From Cepaea nemoralis (lineage: Eukaryota > Mollusca > Gastropoda > Stylommatophora > Helicidae): DNA of 64,000 bases. Below are positions 1 to 12,605 of this stretch, piece after piece. Position 1 is the first letter of the stretch, and every line of letters begins with the position of its first letter. The stretch is taken from positions 52,501 to 116,500 of the forward strand of contig JACEFZ010021429.1 of the NCBI GenBank assembly GCA_014155875.1, read 5' to 3'. The position numbers and the translations under genes are program-made. The notes under the pieces were generated by a model. The model ran no database searches and had not been told where the DNA came from. It saw nothing but the letters and a program-made list of their open reading frames with translations.

Positions 1-184
1 TTTCTAATATATTACATTTCTATATTATCTCACCCTTTCTCCTTTTAACGCAGCACTCCATAAAGCTGCCTATTCTACTCTGTCCACGTTATTTTCATCA
101 TTGAATGCCGATCAAGATAATATTCCATACGCTCTTCCCTACAATATACTATTACTGGCTTCTTGTCGTCTTGACACGATAGTT

Positions 185-277
185 TGTTACTTTGTGCTTC
201 AAAATAGTGCATAATAACCTCTCCATGGCACAAAGCATGGGTTGAATTGCAGAGATCATGTGTTGCCCATGCAGCAT

Positions 278-367
<90 letters not shown>

Positions 368-450
368 GGCCAGCCGAGTTTACTTCGAGGAAAAGTAACT
401 CCAATACATTTGGAACAAGACAAGCTGCAGAAGCTGCCGGATCTACAAAG
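185..450 (-). repeat. Interspersed repeat X, copy 1 (contains a CT expansion)
   Basis: Read on the minus strand, this stretch matches the segments at 56775-56965, 43690-43925 and (same orientation) 30625-30850. Shared blocks include a part around 'gttgcccatgc', the 'ctctcggcc' block and a block near 'ggaacaaga'. In this copy the short CT run in front of 'cggcc' has grown into an 87-bp microsatellite. I do not recognise the family. It is non-coding as far as I can see, and the open frames across it come from the CT run. Confidence 0.7.
281..367. repeat. (CT)n microsatellite
   Basis: Almost pure CT dinucleotides with one CTGT interruption near 356. It lies inside interspersed repeat X. Confidence 0.98.
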
Positions 451-1035
451 AACTGTCCTAATTGTCCGCCTGACGGGGTTTCGATCCTAGACCAGTTGTC
501 GACCATGGCTTAGGGCCAGGTTTGCACTGCTATGGCAGTCTTTAGGTTGCATTTCCTCGCACAGGATAAGTATTATACCCTCCCAATTATGTAAGACGGG
601 CCTGCGTACCCAATTTGTGATCCTTATAAAATAAAAATCAATCAATTAATCTCCTTGGTCCGAAGTCATTGTCACAATTTGATGTGTCGGGTTTGGTGAC
701 CGGCGCCCACCAGTTGGCCCTAACAGAAAGTAGATAATACCGTCTACTGGCATTATAAAGACATGCCCATATTCATTATTTCACTCCATTCATAATGAAA
801 CTGAACACTTTACTGATGCTAGGGAATTTAATTACATAAGCGCGGACATCGGGCGCGCGCATCTCTTACACACAAGACAACAGTATTTGTATTTGCCATG
901 TTTGAAATGGAGGACACAGTAGCTTAATAGCTCGACACTCGCCTGTCGCGCGTTGGTCAAGGGTTTGAATTCGCTTGAAGGAGGCTTTTTTATAAGTTAC
1001 ATAATTGGACGTATCGACATAGCCTACACTAATAG
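451..1035. other. Unassigned AT-rich sequence
   Basis: No gene, convincing open frame or recognised repeat is visible here. Confidence 0.5.
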
Positions 1036-1793
1036 CAAAATCAGAAGCTGAATTACAAGACCACATGAATAGCCTAAAAGAAATGTGTAGGGAACATAAC
1101 ATGAAAATTAGCACAAGCAAAACAGAGGTAATGACTATAACTAAAGAAGAACAAAAAACAACAATTCACCTAAACGAACATCCCTTGAAACAAGTAAAGA
1201 GTTTCAAGTACCTAGGAAGTATAATATCATCAAACGGCAGATCAGAAGACGAGATCGAAAATAGGTGCAATAAGGCAAATAAACTCATTGGACAAATGGC
1301 ACCAATACTAAAGAACAAACGTATCAATAATTGCTAAGAAAGCTATTTACAACACAATCTTCCTACCAACTCTATGCTACCAATGCCAATCCTGGACAAT
1401 GACAGAAAAAGAGAAAAGAAAAATCACAACAACATAAATGAGGTTCCTGAGAAGAATACTCAAAGTATCAAGAAGAGATAAGATCAGAAATGAAGAACTT
1501 AGGACTAAAGTGGGGGGTTAAAGCAGCACTAGATTTTATTAGAAAGCAGCAAGTCAAATGGTTTGGTCATGCAAGTAGGTTACCAGTCAATAGCATACCA
1601 CAACAAGCAATGACGTACAGACCAAATGGAAACAGAGAAAGAGGCCGACCACGTAAATGTTGGACGGAGGGAATAGCAGAGTCCATGGGAATGTCGATAC
1701 ATGAAGCCCATAATCGGGCACTCTCACGATGTTCATACTTCACCTCGACACCGCAAGGTACAAGAGGAACATGATGAGATGAGATGAGATGAG
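1036..1793 (+). pseudogene. RTE-type LINE 3' end, family A, broken
   Basis: A 5'-truncated non-LTR retrotransposon. The frame at about 1042-1336 reads as the end of an endonuclease-reverse transcriptase: 'ISTSKTEVM' and 'FKYLGSIISSNGR' are characteristic of the RT thumb and C-terminal region of RTE/CR1-like LINEs. The frame then shifts, with 'LPTLCYQCQSW' near 1360-1395. After a stop at about 1436 comes a further part with 'VKWFGHASRLP' near 1555 and a 'RERGRPRKCW' block near 1635-1665. The element ends in a short tandem tail of gatga units at 1770-1793, typical of RTE elements. At least one frameshift and two stops make it inactive. A short second copy of the same 3' end lies on the minus strand at 42841-42937. 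Confidence 0.85.
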
Positions 1794-2100
1794 ACATAGA
1801 CTAATATGGGTGTCAGATAATGTCGTGGCAAGAGAAGCCACCCGGTGTGCTATTGATAGCATGATGACCTCAATTGTCCAATGGTCTATACAAATATGGG
1901 TAAAACCGGATATGGTCAATATGCTTAAGGAATGTAACACACGTGTGCTGATCATGCATTTATGCGTCTGTATATGTCAGTGTATCTGTGTGTGCGTGTA
2001 TGTGTTTATGTGTGTGTGAGTGTGTGATGTTCGCGTGAGGGACGGTGTATGTAGTTCGACCTGCTAAGAGTTACACTGACAATATATGTATTGCTTCTTG
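1794..2100. other. Unassigned, with a TG-rich stretch
   Basis: Unique-looking sequence. A loose TG/TGTA-rich run lies at about 1970-2030. No gene is seen. Confidence 0.5.
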
Positions 2101-3485
<1,385 letters not shown>

Positions 3486-3493
3486 TATAAAAT

Positions 3494-4031
3494 CGTCACT
3501 CGTTTAACCGTCAGTTTCTGTTATCCGTCATCGTCCTTTAGAAAAAAAGAAATTTGTAACATTGCAACAATGTGGAACTAAACTGTCAAAACATTGCCCC
3601 AGATGAAGTAATAGATTCATTGGAATGTGACAAAATGAATGGAGACTATGACATTTAGAAAGATGATAAAATTGTTTCTAGTGTGACTACTATTGAAGAA
3701 GAGGAAACTGATGACGATGAAGGATCAGTTCTTTACCAAATACCTACAACTAGCGAATCAGAAGTAGAAACAATGCAAGAGGAGGAAAACGCATTACACA
3801 TCCTACTTCTGCGTAAGATACGGAACATGGCCGCCCAGAAAGCTGGAGCCTCAAAGACACAGAAGGGGATAACACATTATTTAAACGTAACGTAGGTTTA
3901 TAGTATTACAATACATTTATATACATTAATGCTCTTATATTGAAGTGTATATTGGTTGTACTGTAAAATTAAATTTAATATGTATGTATTATTCACTTTT
4001 ACAGGATTTTAGTTTTATTTTCGTTCCAAGC
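3494..4031 (+). pseudogene. pogo/Tigger-like DNA transposon remnant (5' end plus transposase C-terminus)
   Basis: The open frame around 3560-3895 reads '...DEVIDSLECDKMNGDYD', a stop, then 'TTIEEEETDDDEGS' and '...ENALHILLLRKIRNMA', ending 'KTQKGITHYLNVT'. An acidic segment followed by a short helical tail and a final 'Q..I..(Y/F)(L/F)' motif is usual at the C-terminus of Tigger/JRK-type transposases. The last motif resembles a PCNA-binding (PIP) box. In front, at 3505-3530, are 'TTAACCGTCA' and 'TTATCCGTCA', which look like a pogo-type terminal repeat. The HTH and DDE parts are absent, so the copy is internally deleted. Its 3' part appears to continue at 11022-11125, separated by LTR element 1. 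Family assignment is inference from composition and motifs. Confidence 0.5.
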
Positions 4032-5684
4032 TGTGCTGTTATTTCCTCGAGAGGAGATTAGAATCAACATGCACATCTTTAACCTGATTATCTGTTGGGA
4101 TTAGTTACTGACTTTTTGTCTACACTCCTCTCTTCCGTCTTATCCTCCATATATCTCTTTCTTTCACTCTCTCTATTTTTCCCTCAACACATACTCCGAC
4201 AACAGTTCTTTTTAACATTAAATAAAAGATTTATTTATAAAACTATGTCTTGTGTATGGATGGGTATTGTCTGTGTCGTTGCTAGTGTTCTTCTGGTGTG
4301 GCTGCTAGATAAGATGTTGATAGATAGTCTTCGTGTCTTTCTCTCGTCTCTTCTCTCGGCTAAAGTACAGGACGATATATAGACACCACAGAACGATCTC
4401 ACCCTGACGGCTCCGTCTGCTTGAGTCTGTAGATAAATCCGTTCTTTGTAATGAAAATGTTCACCACTGTATCAATGTACTTAACCCGCTCACTATTTGC
4501 TGTCCGCTTAAAATGAATGTTCGGTGTTTTCGTATAGCGTTCTTTAATCCATTCTGGAAAAACACATCGAGTTTCTAGAATGTTCTATGAGTGTTCTGTA
4601 TAAGTTCTACACTTGATATTTTGTAATTGATATATGCACTTGGTACGCACTTTGCTACTCTATGAGATTGAGTCATTTGAGCTTTTCCATTAACTCATCT
4701 GATCTTTATTATTCTTTCTCTGTCGTCCTTAATTCTTCCGGCTGAGACTTCTATTCTTTCTTTTCTCCTGCACAAGTGTCGTGCTTTATTCCTTTAACGG
4801 GCTTTCTTGTGGGTTATCAACACTGAGTGATCTGGACCACAGCCATCTGTATTCTCTTATTTGATACGTCTCGCACTGGTATGGAAACCTGGTTGAGATA
4901 CATTTAATAGTGAGATTTGTGTCTGCTTCCTCTTCTCCCCTATGTGAGTGTCTTTTCCTCCAGCCGAAATGAAAAGGCTTCCGAAAAAACCCACTCTGAC
5001 ATAGGATAGAAGATTCACCCAACATCTATACTATTCCTACTAATAGAAACAATGTTAAATGCACTTCACTAATATCTATATTCCTATTCTAAAACTATAC
5101 TCTAATATACCTTATTTAGGCATCTATGTTCCTTTATAGAATTAATGTAAATCCACGAATCGAAATTTATCCGCATCCAAGCACTTTATCCCATTATAAG
5201 GGAGGATATTTCTTTTCATTACAGGACACATAATTCTATCTTCTCGTCCAGTTGGGAATACACACACTAAATTGACAAAGAAAGTGGCTACTCTTTATAG
5301 GTCAGTCTATGTCGCATAATCCTTGACATTGCTGGACAAAGCAAATTCAGACTTCATTATCCCTTGTCAGTGGAAAATTTCTGATCTCGAACTTTTCCGT
5401 TGTTTAATACAACCAAACCGCATTCTGCTGTCCAGTCTTAGTCGCAAACCTACCTCCAGAACGCAATAGGCTGGTCCATGATACTGTCTGTCTTTGTAGC
5501 AAACCCAATTTTTCCACTCTACAGGTCACCTGTGTTGTAGTCGACTCTCCCGCCTTGACCTACATACACATGCGCTGGTCAATCCGTTGTTTATATCCTT
5601 CTGTTTCATTAACCCTTCTGCTCCCTGGGTATTCTGATCTGTAAGTTATCAAGGAATCATTAAACTGCAGTCTTTTCCGTGACA
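4032..5684 (-). repeat. LTR element 1, 3' LTR
   Basis: 1653 bp, matching 9366-11016 along its full length. On the element strand it begins TGTCACGG and ends CAGCACA. A 79-codon open frame at 4786-5025 recurs in the other LTR and is not considered a gene. Confidence 0.93.
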
Positions 5685-5700
5685 TAGGCCCCCTCTTAAG
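5685..5700 (-). promoter_or_regulatory. LTR element 1 polypurine tract
   Basis: On the minus strand the sequence is CTTAAGAGGGGGCCTA immediately before the 3' LTR (TGTCAC). This is the expected plus-strand primer site. It is nearly identical to the tract of element 2 at 28478-28493, which supports a close relationship. Confidence 0.85.
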
Positions 5701-5754
5701 AGATTAGACCGCGTCGAATCTTTCTCACTGTAGGTTTGATTCCCATGATCCACA

Positions 5755-5870
5755 ATCCTAATCTTCTTCCTCCGGAGCTGGATGTCTGGATAAGAAATCT
5801 GCTCCTACATTCTCCTTTCCAAAGTATTCCACTGTGAAGTCCCGTTGCAGCAACAACGTCCATCACATCC
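5755..5870 (-). pseudogene. Element 1 RNase H C-terminal remnant
   Basis: The minus-strand frame reads 'FTVEYFGKENVGADFLSRH' followed by 'PAPEEED' and a stop. It matches the end of element 2 RNase H ('FTVEYIPGKENVGADFLSR'). The conserved D-x-L-S-R block is the last RNase H motif of Ty3/gypsy polyproteins. Nothing recognisable of RT or the rest of RNase H lies upstream, so a large deletion joins this piece to the integrase tail region at about 5880-6000. Confidence 0.85.
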
Positions 5871-6002
5871 ATCGTGCGTTGAGCTTCTGCGAAGTAGCTA
5901 TTAACATCACGTGTTGATGATATGATTGGGTCCTCACATGGCTCACTTCATTATCCAGTAGGCGCTCTAATTGACACCCTACTATACTACTAACGACTGA
6001 AA

Positions 6003-7533
6003 CTAGTGTTGGCTCCTCGCTCCTGTACGTCCGGTCGACCTACTTTCGACTTGCGTCAGCGACGGCTCACAATACAAACGGATTGTCCCATCCTGATTGT
6101 AACACTGCTTCCATGTCCTCTTGGTTTCCCCCGGTTTTTTCTCTGGGGATGTTCCGCCTCGTCCTCGTCGGACCGAGTCGTCTTTCCCAAACCTCCTGGG
6201 CTTTTGTTTCCAGGACCATCTTGGGCGATATTGTATCTGGTCAGCCAATCTTTGGTTGGAGTCCTGGGTAATTCTCGCTTTTCCCGACGTTACCCACCCC
6301 TTCTGAACTTGGTTACCGGTGAAACTTTCACTCTTGTCCTTTCCCTGACTTGTGATTTCCCTCCTCCTGTCGTTTGGTAAATCTGACCTATCACGTACTG
6401 TCCCATAGGCCCTCCTATGTTGTACTGGCGATCTCTGGTCTTCGTCTGGACTGGTAACCTTTGTCCTAATGGCTGCCATCACCATAAAGTGCGAAGCTTT
6501 GCTCCCGGATCTCTCCCCATATTTCCTAATGAGATGTCTAGGGAGATTTTTCTTCTCTTCCCCGATCCGTATTTTGTAGATGTTCTTGGACACCACCTTT
6601 TCCACAGGATAAGGTCCTTTCCATCCTACTTGGAGTATATTGGTCTCTGCTGGACCCCACACTTCCACTTTGTCTTCCACTTTAAGAGCTTGTTTCCTCT
6701 TAATTCGCTTGTTGGGTGGTGCTTTCTGGCACTCCGAACAAGACTTCACCCACCGGCGTACATCTCCGGTCATTCCTGGCCAGCAATAATGGCCGGATAT
6801 TTGCTGCAAGGTCTCTCTGACACCCATATGTCGATTCTCGTCTATGATGTGTCCACTCTGAAGAATGTGAAGGACGGTGGGTCTCTGGAACCACCCACTG
6901 CTCATGCAGGTTATCTCCCCTCCCAGCTCTCCGATAGAGTAGTTGATTCTTCAGAAAGTACTGTCCCCGTTCTGGTGGCTCAGCACTTCTTTGCAGCTTC
7001 CTGTAGCAAGGATGCAACGTAGTATCCTTCCTCTGGGCAGTATGCAATTCTCCTATCCCTGAGTTGTCGCATATTGTCTCTGCCTCTTTTTCCTTCCCTT
7101 GAGATCCACTGACTACTGTTCCCTGTTGGGCTGGCTGTTTGGGCATCCCCAAAAAGACATATTTCGTGCCAATGATCATTGGAAATAAGGAGTCAGATAA
7201 TACAGCAGCTGGAATAATGCCCGTGACGTACCTGGATTTAATCTCCACCTTGGCGATTGGCAGCGTCATGGTAACAGCACTCCTCATTGCCGGCTGTATC
7301 TCTATGGTCTCCCCTGTAAGTTGGTCTGGGCTTACTAAGCTGGCGTCCACCACCGCTTCCCCATCCAAACCGGTATCGTAGAGACAAGCAACCTGCTGGC
7401 CATTGACTTCAATAAGTTCAACCACAGGTGGTCTCTCTTGTCCTGAGTGTCTTTCATCTCCTTGACCGTTTCCTTGCCTTCCTCTTTTGATTCCTCGAGG
7501 TTGGTTATGCAATTGGCGTGTTTGGCCTTGCAT
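6003..7533 (-). pseudogene. Element 1 pol remnant: protease, integrase zinc domain and integrase C-terminus
   Basis: The frame starting at about 7533 has an intact aspartic protease motif 'CLYDTGLDGEAVV' (DTG near 7369-7377) followed by 'YVTGIIPAAVL' and 'MIIGTKYVFLGMP'. A linker with 'YFLKNQLLYRRAGR' leads to the integrase HHCC domain, which is in a second frame from 6905: 'ENRHMGVRETLQQI', 'HYCWPGM' and 'CSECQKAPP'. Directly after this comes 'NKRIKRKQALKVEDKVEVW' and the GPY/F module 'GWKGPYPVEKV'. The roughly 700-bp catalytic core with its DDE triad, present in element 2, is therefore deleted at about 6715. A frameshift lies near 6890-6905. The downstream tail to 6003 is poorly conserved. 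Protein activity is not expected except possibly from the protease. Confidence 0.87.
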
Positions 7534-8848
7534 CTGCAGTCCACAGTATTATGTGTTGTCGACTGGCAGTGAGTGCACTCTGTTCCCTTCCTAGGTTTCC
7601 CTGTGTCCTTTTTGTTCCTTTCTCCTTCGCCGACCTCAGCCTTGTCTGTGATCACCGATGTAGGAATCACTTTGCATGCTGCGAAGTAAGAACTTTTAGG
7701 TTTCGATCTGCAGTCTTTGTGTTGTGGGAGGCCGCCCTACAAAATGAACACCACCTTTCAGACCACTGTCGTTTCGCTTGAGAATTCGAGGTGCTCTGGT
7801 TTCCTACCTTCACCTTCTCTGAACTCTCCTCTGTGTGCTTTATATAAGGTTCCCCTTTTTCTCCTTCCCAGTTTTTAGGTTTCTTTTTCTCTGGTTTCTC
7901 CTGACCTTTGGTTGTGTACTTAGTTCCTCAGTTTCACCATGTACTTCCACGAATCGTTCAGCCAGCTTATTCACCACATCAATCCGTTCCGCCCCTTGTT
8001 CTCCCTAAGAAGGTTCTGAGAGGTTTCGACATTTGCTTTCGCATTTGGTCTACCACCATCATCTCTTCGAGACTCTCATAATCAATCGTGAATTCTGCCA
8101 AGTCCATCCATTTCTGGAGATAGGATTTCAGCCTTAGACTGTATGCGGCGAATAGCTCTCCCGGCTCTCGTCTAGACGATCTAAACTTTTTCCGATATGT
8201 TTGTGCTGTGACTTCATAATGTTTCATCAAAGCTGCTTTCAATTCCTCAGTACTGATTTTCCTGTCCTGGTGGTAGGCGTGTGTAGACCTCGTACCCTGA
8301 ACCACGTAACGCCTGGGATACTTTAAGAGCCCATCTGGATCTTTCCAGTCCCATAGCGATTGCCATAGCCTCGAACCGATCCAAAAACTGGAATATCTTT
8401 CTTTACTTTCATCGTAGACTGCTAAAGGAAACTTCATGGCATGGTAACCCTGTCCAGTCATGTAGGTTGCCCCAGGTGAAGATGAACTTCCTTCTGCTGC
8501 ATCTATTTCACCCTTAGTTTGTGTCTTGAGTTCTAACTCTTTCAAGCGGTATTCATGTTCCATTTCTTGTCTCCTGGCAGTCTGTTCCATTTCCAGTTTC
8601 TTGGTCTCCTGTTCCATTTCCAGTCGCTTGGTCTCCTGTTCTAGTTTCTTGGCCTCTTGTTCCATTTCCATTCGTTTGGTCTCCACCTCTATTTTTCTCA
8701 CTTCCAACTCGGCTTTCCGGTCTTCTCTTTCCCCTTTACGAATCTCTCTCTCTCTTTCTTGTATGTAATCAGTTAGCTCGGTACCAGCTAACCCAATTTC
8801 CTCCCCGTTGGCTCTCAGTTCTGCTGTAGTTACTTTAGGAGTTGCCAT
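7335..8848 (-). pseudogene. Element 1 gag, frameshifted
   Basis: Start codon at 8846-8848 ('MATPKVTTAEL'). Residues about 30-105 are a highly charged heptad-like segment (repeats of 'KRMEMEQE', 'KKLEQET') that should form a coiled coil. The capsid-like region contains 'GYHAMKFPLAVYDESKE' and, after two compensating frameshifts between about 8425 and 8230, 'KHYEVTAQTYRKKF', 'EPGELFAAYSLRLKSYL' and 'KWMDLAEF'. A CX2CX4HX4C zinc knuckle ('CTHCQSTTHNTVDC') lies near 7550-7590. A second knuckle at about 7700-7760 is frame-broken. The layout matches the gag of element 2 closely. Gag would form the particle that packages element RNA; this copy is inactive because of the frameshifts. Confidence 0.85.
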
Positions 8849-9347
8849 AGTTACAGCAGATAAGTCAGCAAGTTGAGTAAAGATCCCTCAAGGCAGAAAA
8901 GAAGTACTCACTATACAATTATATTCCACCTAGAACCTATATCATTATCTATGTCTATCTAATATTATAAACCTACGACACCCCACCGTACCTCACAACC
9001 ACTCTCTCATCCACAAGAGGAGATATAGGATAAAGACTTATGTAGACGTGTGACCGTGTGACTAGGTATGTAATGTCTTACCACCTATCCACATTCACTC
9101 TGTCTGGAACTTTCTCACTGCAAAGTCACCAGCATTAATGAAATGTTTCTACCATATATGTAATGGCACCATATATCCAATGGACGTCCTTCCATTAAAA
9201 GTCATCAATATATACTTATATTCCTTCCAATCAGTATGTCCCAACATGTAGGTACTCCGCTATGCCTGTGCCAATATGCCGGTACCTCTCTCTGCATATG
9301 CCTTGTTATGCCTTAGGTCATATGAGTATTATGTATGTACGTATCCC

Positions 9348-9365
9348 GCTGCTCCCACCATTTTA
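9348..9365 (-). promoter_or_regulatory. Element 1 putative primer-binding region
   Basis: On the minus strand, just inside the 5' LTR, the sequence reads TAAAATGGTGGGAGCAGC. A TGG start, complementary to a tRNA CCA end, sits six bases inside the LTR. The tRNA species is not identified. Confidence 0.45.
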
Positions 9366-11016
9366 TGTGCTGTTATTTCCTCGAGAGGAGATTAGAATCA
9401 ACATGCACATCTTTAACCTGATTATCTGTTGGGATTAGTTACTGACTTTTTGTCTACACTCCTCTCTTCCGTCTTATCCTCCATATATCTCTTTCTTTCA
9501 CTCTCTCTATTTTTCCCTCAACACATACTCCGACAACAGTTCTTTTAACATTAAATAAAAGATTTATTTATAAAACTATGTCTTGTGTATGGATGGGTAT
9601 TGTCTGTGTCGTTGCTAGTGTTCTTCTGGTGTGGCTGCTAGATAAGATGTTGATAGATAGTCTTCGTGTCTTTCTCTCGTCTCTTCTCTCGGCTAAAGTA
9701 CAGGACGATATATAGACACCACAGAACGATCTCACCCTGACGGCTCCGTCTGCTTGAGTCTGTAGATAAATCCGTTCTTTGTAATGAAAATGTTCACCAC
9801 TGTATCAATGTACTTAACCCGCTCACTATTTGCTGTCCGCTTAAAATGAATGTTCGGTGTTTTCGTATAGCGTTCTTTAATCCATTCTGGAAAAACACAT
9901 CGAGATTCTAGAATGTTCTATTAGTGTTCTGTAAAAGTTCTACACTTGATATTTGTAATTGATATATGTCCTTGGTACGCACTTTGCTACTCTATGAGAT
10001 TGCGTCATTTGAGCTTTTCCATTAGCTCATCTGATCTTTTTTTTTTCTTTCTCTGTCGTCCTTAATTCTTCCGGTGAGACTTCTATTCTTTCTTTTCTCC
10101 TGCACAAGTGTCGTGCTTTATGCCTTTAACGGGCTTTCTTGTGGGTTATCAACACTGAGTGATCTGGACCACAGCCATCTGTATTCTCTTATTTGATACG
10201 TCTCGCACTGGTATGGAAACCTGGTTGAGATACATTTAATAGTGAGATTTGTGTCTGCTTCCTCTTCTCCCCTATGTGAGTGTCTTTTCCTCCAGCCGAA
10301 ATGAAAAGGCTTCCGAAAAAACCCACTCTGACATAGGATAGAAGATTCACCCAACATCTATACTATTCCTACTAATAGAAACAATGTTAAATGCACTTCA
10401 CTAATATCTATATTCCTATTCTAAAACTATACTCTAATATACCTTATTTAGGCATCTATGTTCCTTTATAGAATTAATGTAAATCCACGAATCGAAATTT
10501 ATCCGCATCCAAGCACTTTATCCCATTATAAGGGAGGATATTTCTTTTCATTACAGGACACATAATTCTATCTTCTCGTCCAGTTGGGAATACACACACT
10601 AAATTGACAAAGAAAGTGGCTACTCTTTATAGGTCAGTCTATGTCGCATAATCCTTGACATTGCTGGACAAAGCAAATTCAGACTTCATTATCCCTTGTC
10701 AGTGGAAAATTTCTGATCTCGAACTTTTCCGTTGTTTAATACAACCAAACCACATTCTGCTGTCCAGTCTTAGTCGCAAACCTACCTCCAGAACGCAATA
10801 GGCTGGTCCATGATACTGTCTGTCTTTGTAGCAAACCCAATTTTTCCACTCTACAGGTCACCTGTGTTGTAGTCGACTCTCCCGCCTTGACCTACATACA
10901 CATGCGCTGGTCAATCCGTTGTTTATATCCTTCTGTTTCATTAACCCTTCTGCTCCCTGGGTATTCTGATCTGTAAGTTATCAAGGAATCATTAAACTGC
11001 AGTCTTTTCCGTGACA
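9366..11016 (-). repeat. LTR element 1, 5' LTR
   Basis: 1651 bp, partner of 4032-5684. On the element strand it should carry the promoter. Small differences from the other LTR cluster at about 9900-10090. Confidence 0.93.
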
Positions 11017-11021
11017 CAAGC

Positions 11022-11117
11022 GCGCAGTGAAATCACGTTACTGTACATATGTATTACAAGATTTGTGTTATCCGTCTATTTGGTTCTCCGTCACAACCTT
11101 AATCCCGACAATGACGG

Positions 11118-11125
<8 letters not shown>
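11022..11125 (+). mobile_element. Probable 3' end of the Tigger-like remnant
   Basis: Directly after the element 1 target duplication the sequence contains 'TTATCCGTC', 'CTCCGTCA' and 'TGACGGTTAA'. The last is the reverse complement of 'TTAACCGTCA' at 3507-3516. It therefore looks like the distal terminal repeat of the transposon split by element 1. Confidence 0.4.
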
Positions 11126-11200
<75 letters not shown>

Positions 11201-11266
11201 CGTATATGTGTGTATGCTGGTATGTGTGAGTACGTGTTGTGTATGTGTGTATATATGTATGTGTAG
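11123..11266. repeat. (TA)n followed by (TG)n/TATG microsatellite
   Basis: About 32 TA units run to about 11187, then mixed TG, GTAT and TATG repeats. Confidence 0.95.
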
Positions 11267-11439
11267 AAACAGAAGAAGAAACAAGCCGCGTTGCTCCCGA
11301 GCATTCTGTGAATGTGTCGTGTGATGTGTTAGAGTTACCACATTTGTTCAGGTTTAGTCGCACGGAGGCATTAGTGACCTGTCGTTCCCGCACTTAGCAA
11401 ACGATGAGCACTCACACGTGTGCACACATACAAGAGCGC

Positions 11440-11660
11440 TCATTCTTAAACATTCAGTGTGCTTATGTCGAGGTAGCGGGTTCAACCCCTACACCGTCAG
11501 TTGGAAAAACATGTTGACTTCTCTTCCTTAACATGGGGACATAAACTACCCCTGAAGCCAGAATGGATTTCTCTGATAACGAGGGGCAGTGGTAATTAGG
11601 AAAGTTAATCCGCACCCAAAAATCAGCCCAGTGCACTAAAAGTAGAAGCTCGTGTGTGGA
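11440..11660 (+). repeat. SINE family C copy
   Basis: It contains a tRNA B-box-like 'GCGGGTTCAACCCC' at about 11476 and matches, in inverse orientation, 49965-50200. Shared parts include 'AGTTGG', 'TGTTGACTTCT' and 'GGAAAG.TAATCC' blocks. Its tRNA-like head corresponds to the better-preserved copy at 40925-41030. Confidence 0.7.
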
Positions 11661-11867
11661 CTACGATTGTGTTCAAAGTTAGCAAACGCCAAAAATAACT
11701 ATAAGGTTCATATATCAACAATATTATAGTTTACCCTCAGACACGTATGATGGTATTCTATAGGTCGTGGACACTACTTAGATTTCAGATGTATGTGATA
11801 TCTGTTATGGGTGATGCATGAGATCATAGCTATTTTGAGATATTCGGTGGGGTATAGTGTGACTGTG

Positions 11868-12055
11868 CGATGTGGCTCGGAGGATAGGGGAGTGTGTTTC
11901 ATAATACTCCGACATTCCTAGCCGAGGATTAAAAATTAGCGCAGGTGATTTGGAAGCAGGCCGGCTTGTGTTGATTTCAATGGTATGAGTGTTGCGGATC
12001 AGAAAGCAATGGGAACCCAGTGAACGTAAAATTTGCCCAGTAAATTATAAACAGT
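11868..12055 (+). repeat. SINE family A copy
   Basis: The degraded tRNA-like head is followed by the family body: 'GATTTGGAAGCAGGCCGG', then 'ATCAGAAAGCAATGG' and 'GAACGTAAAATTTGCC'. The body is cut at 'AAACAGTAACAG', where the adjoining tetranucleotide repeat begins. Confidence 0.75.
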
Positions 12056-12056
12056 A

Positions 12057-12103
<47 letters not shown>

Positions 12104-12162
12104 GGCAGACAGACAGGCAGGCAGGCAGACAGACAGACAGACAGACAGGCAGGCAGGCAGGC

Positions 12163-12215
<53 letters not shown>

Positions 12216-12245
12216 GGCAGGCAGGCAGACAGATAGACAGATGAA
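12052..12245. repeat. (CAGA)n/(CAGG)n microsatellite
   Basis: About 190 bp of CAGA tetramers with interspersed CAGG units. It is flanked by SINE A copies in opposite orientation. Confidence 0.97.
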
Positions 12246-12469
12246 CGTATAGACGTACGGACGAACAGAAGGACAAAGGATTGACGGACGAACAGAAGGA
12301 CGAAGAATTGACGGATGTACGGACTGACCAACGGGTTGGCACATAAGTAAGTAGGTTGGTAAGTAAATAGGTAGTTATCTTGTATTGTTGCACAGTGGTT
12401 ATGAAATGTATTTAGCACACTTGTCTTCCTTTGTTATGTAATCATTTTTTTTTTGCATATCCTTTTAAC

Positions 12470-12605
12470 AGGACATCGCTGTCAACACCAGCATTTTATT
12501 GCTGTTGTGATGTCTTGGCAAGTTTACGTTCATTAGTTTGCCATTGCTTTCTGAACGACGGGCTCCCATACAAACTCGTTAAAACCCAACGCAACGCCTG
12601 CCATC
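12470..12605 (-). repeat. SINE family A copy, minus strand
   Basis: Read on the minus strand it has the family core: 'CGTTCAGAAAGCAATGGCAA', 'GAACGTAAACTTGCC' and a 'TGTTGACAGCGATGTCCTG' block. The head is not clear. Confidence 0.75.

Larger units (their letters stand above)
4027..11021 (-). mobile_element. LTR element 1: deleted Gmr1-like Ty3/gypsy retrotransposon with TSD
   Basis: The whole element lies on the minus strand. Two near-identical 1.65-kb LTRs bound it, and the 5-bp duplication caagc lies at 4027-4031 and 11017-11021. Read on its own strand the order is 5' LTR, primer site, gag, protease, integrase zinc domain, integrase C-terminus, RNase H C-terminus, polypurine tract, 3' LTR. 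Compared with element 2, two pieces are missing: the integrase catalytic core, and the RT with most of RNase H. The LTRs differ from each other at roughly a dozen positions by eye, so insertion was fairly recent but older than element 2. It could move only with help from a related intact element. Confidence 0.93.

Noticed and set aside
4786..10357. 79-codon open frame in both LTRs of element 1 as an accessory gene
   Set aside because: It is present only because the LTRs are copies of each other. No signal peptide, domain or codon pattern supports coding.
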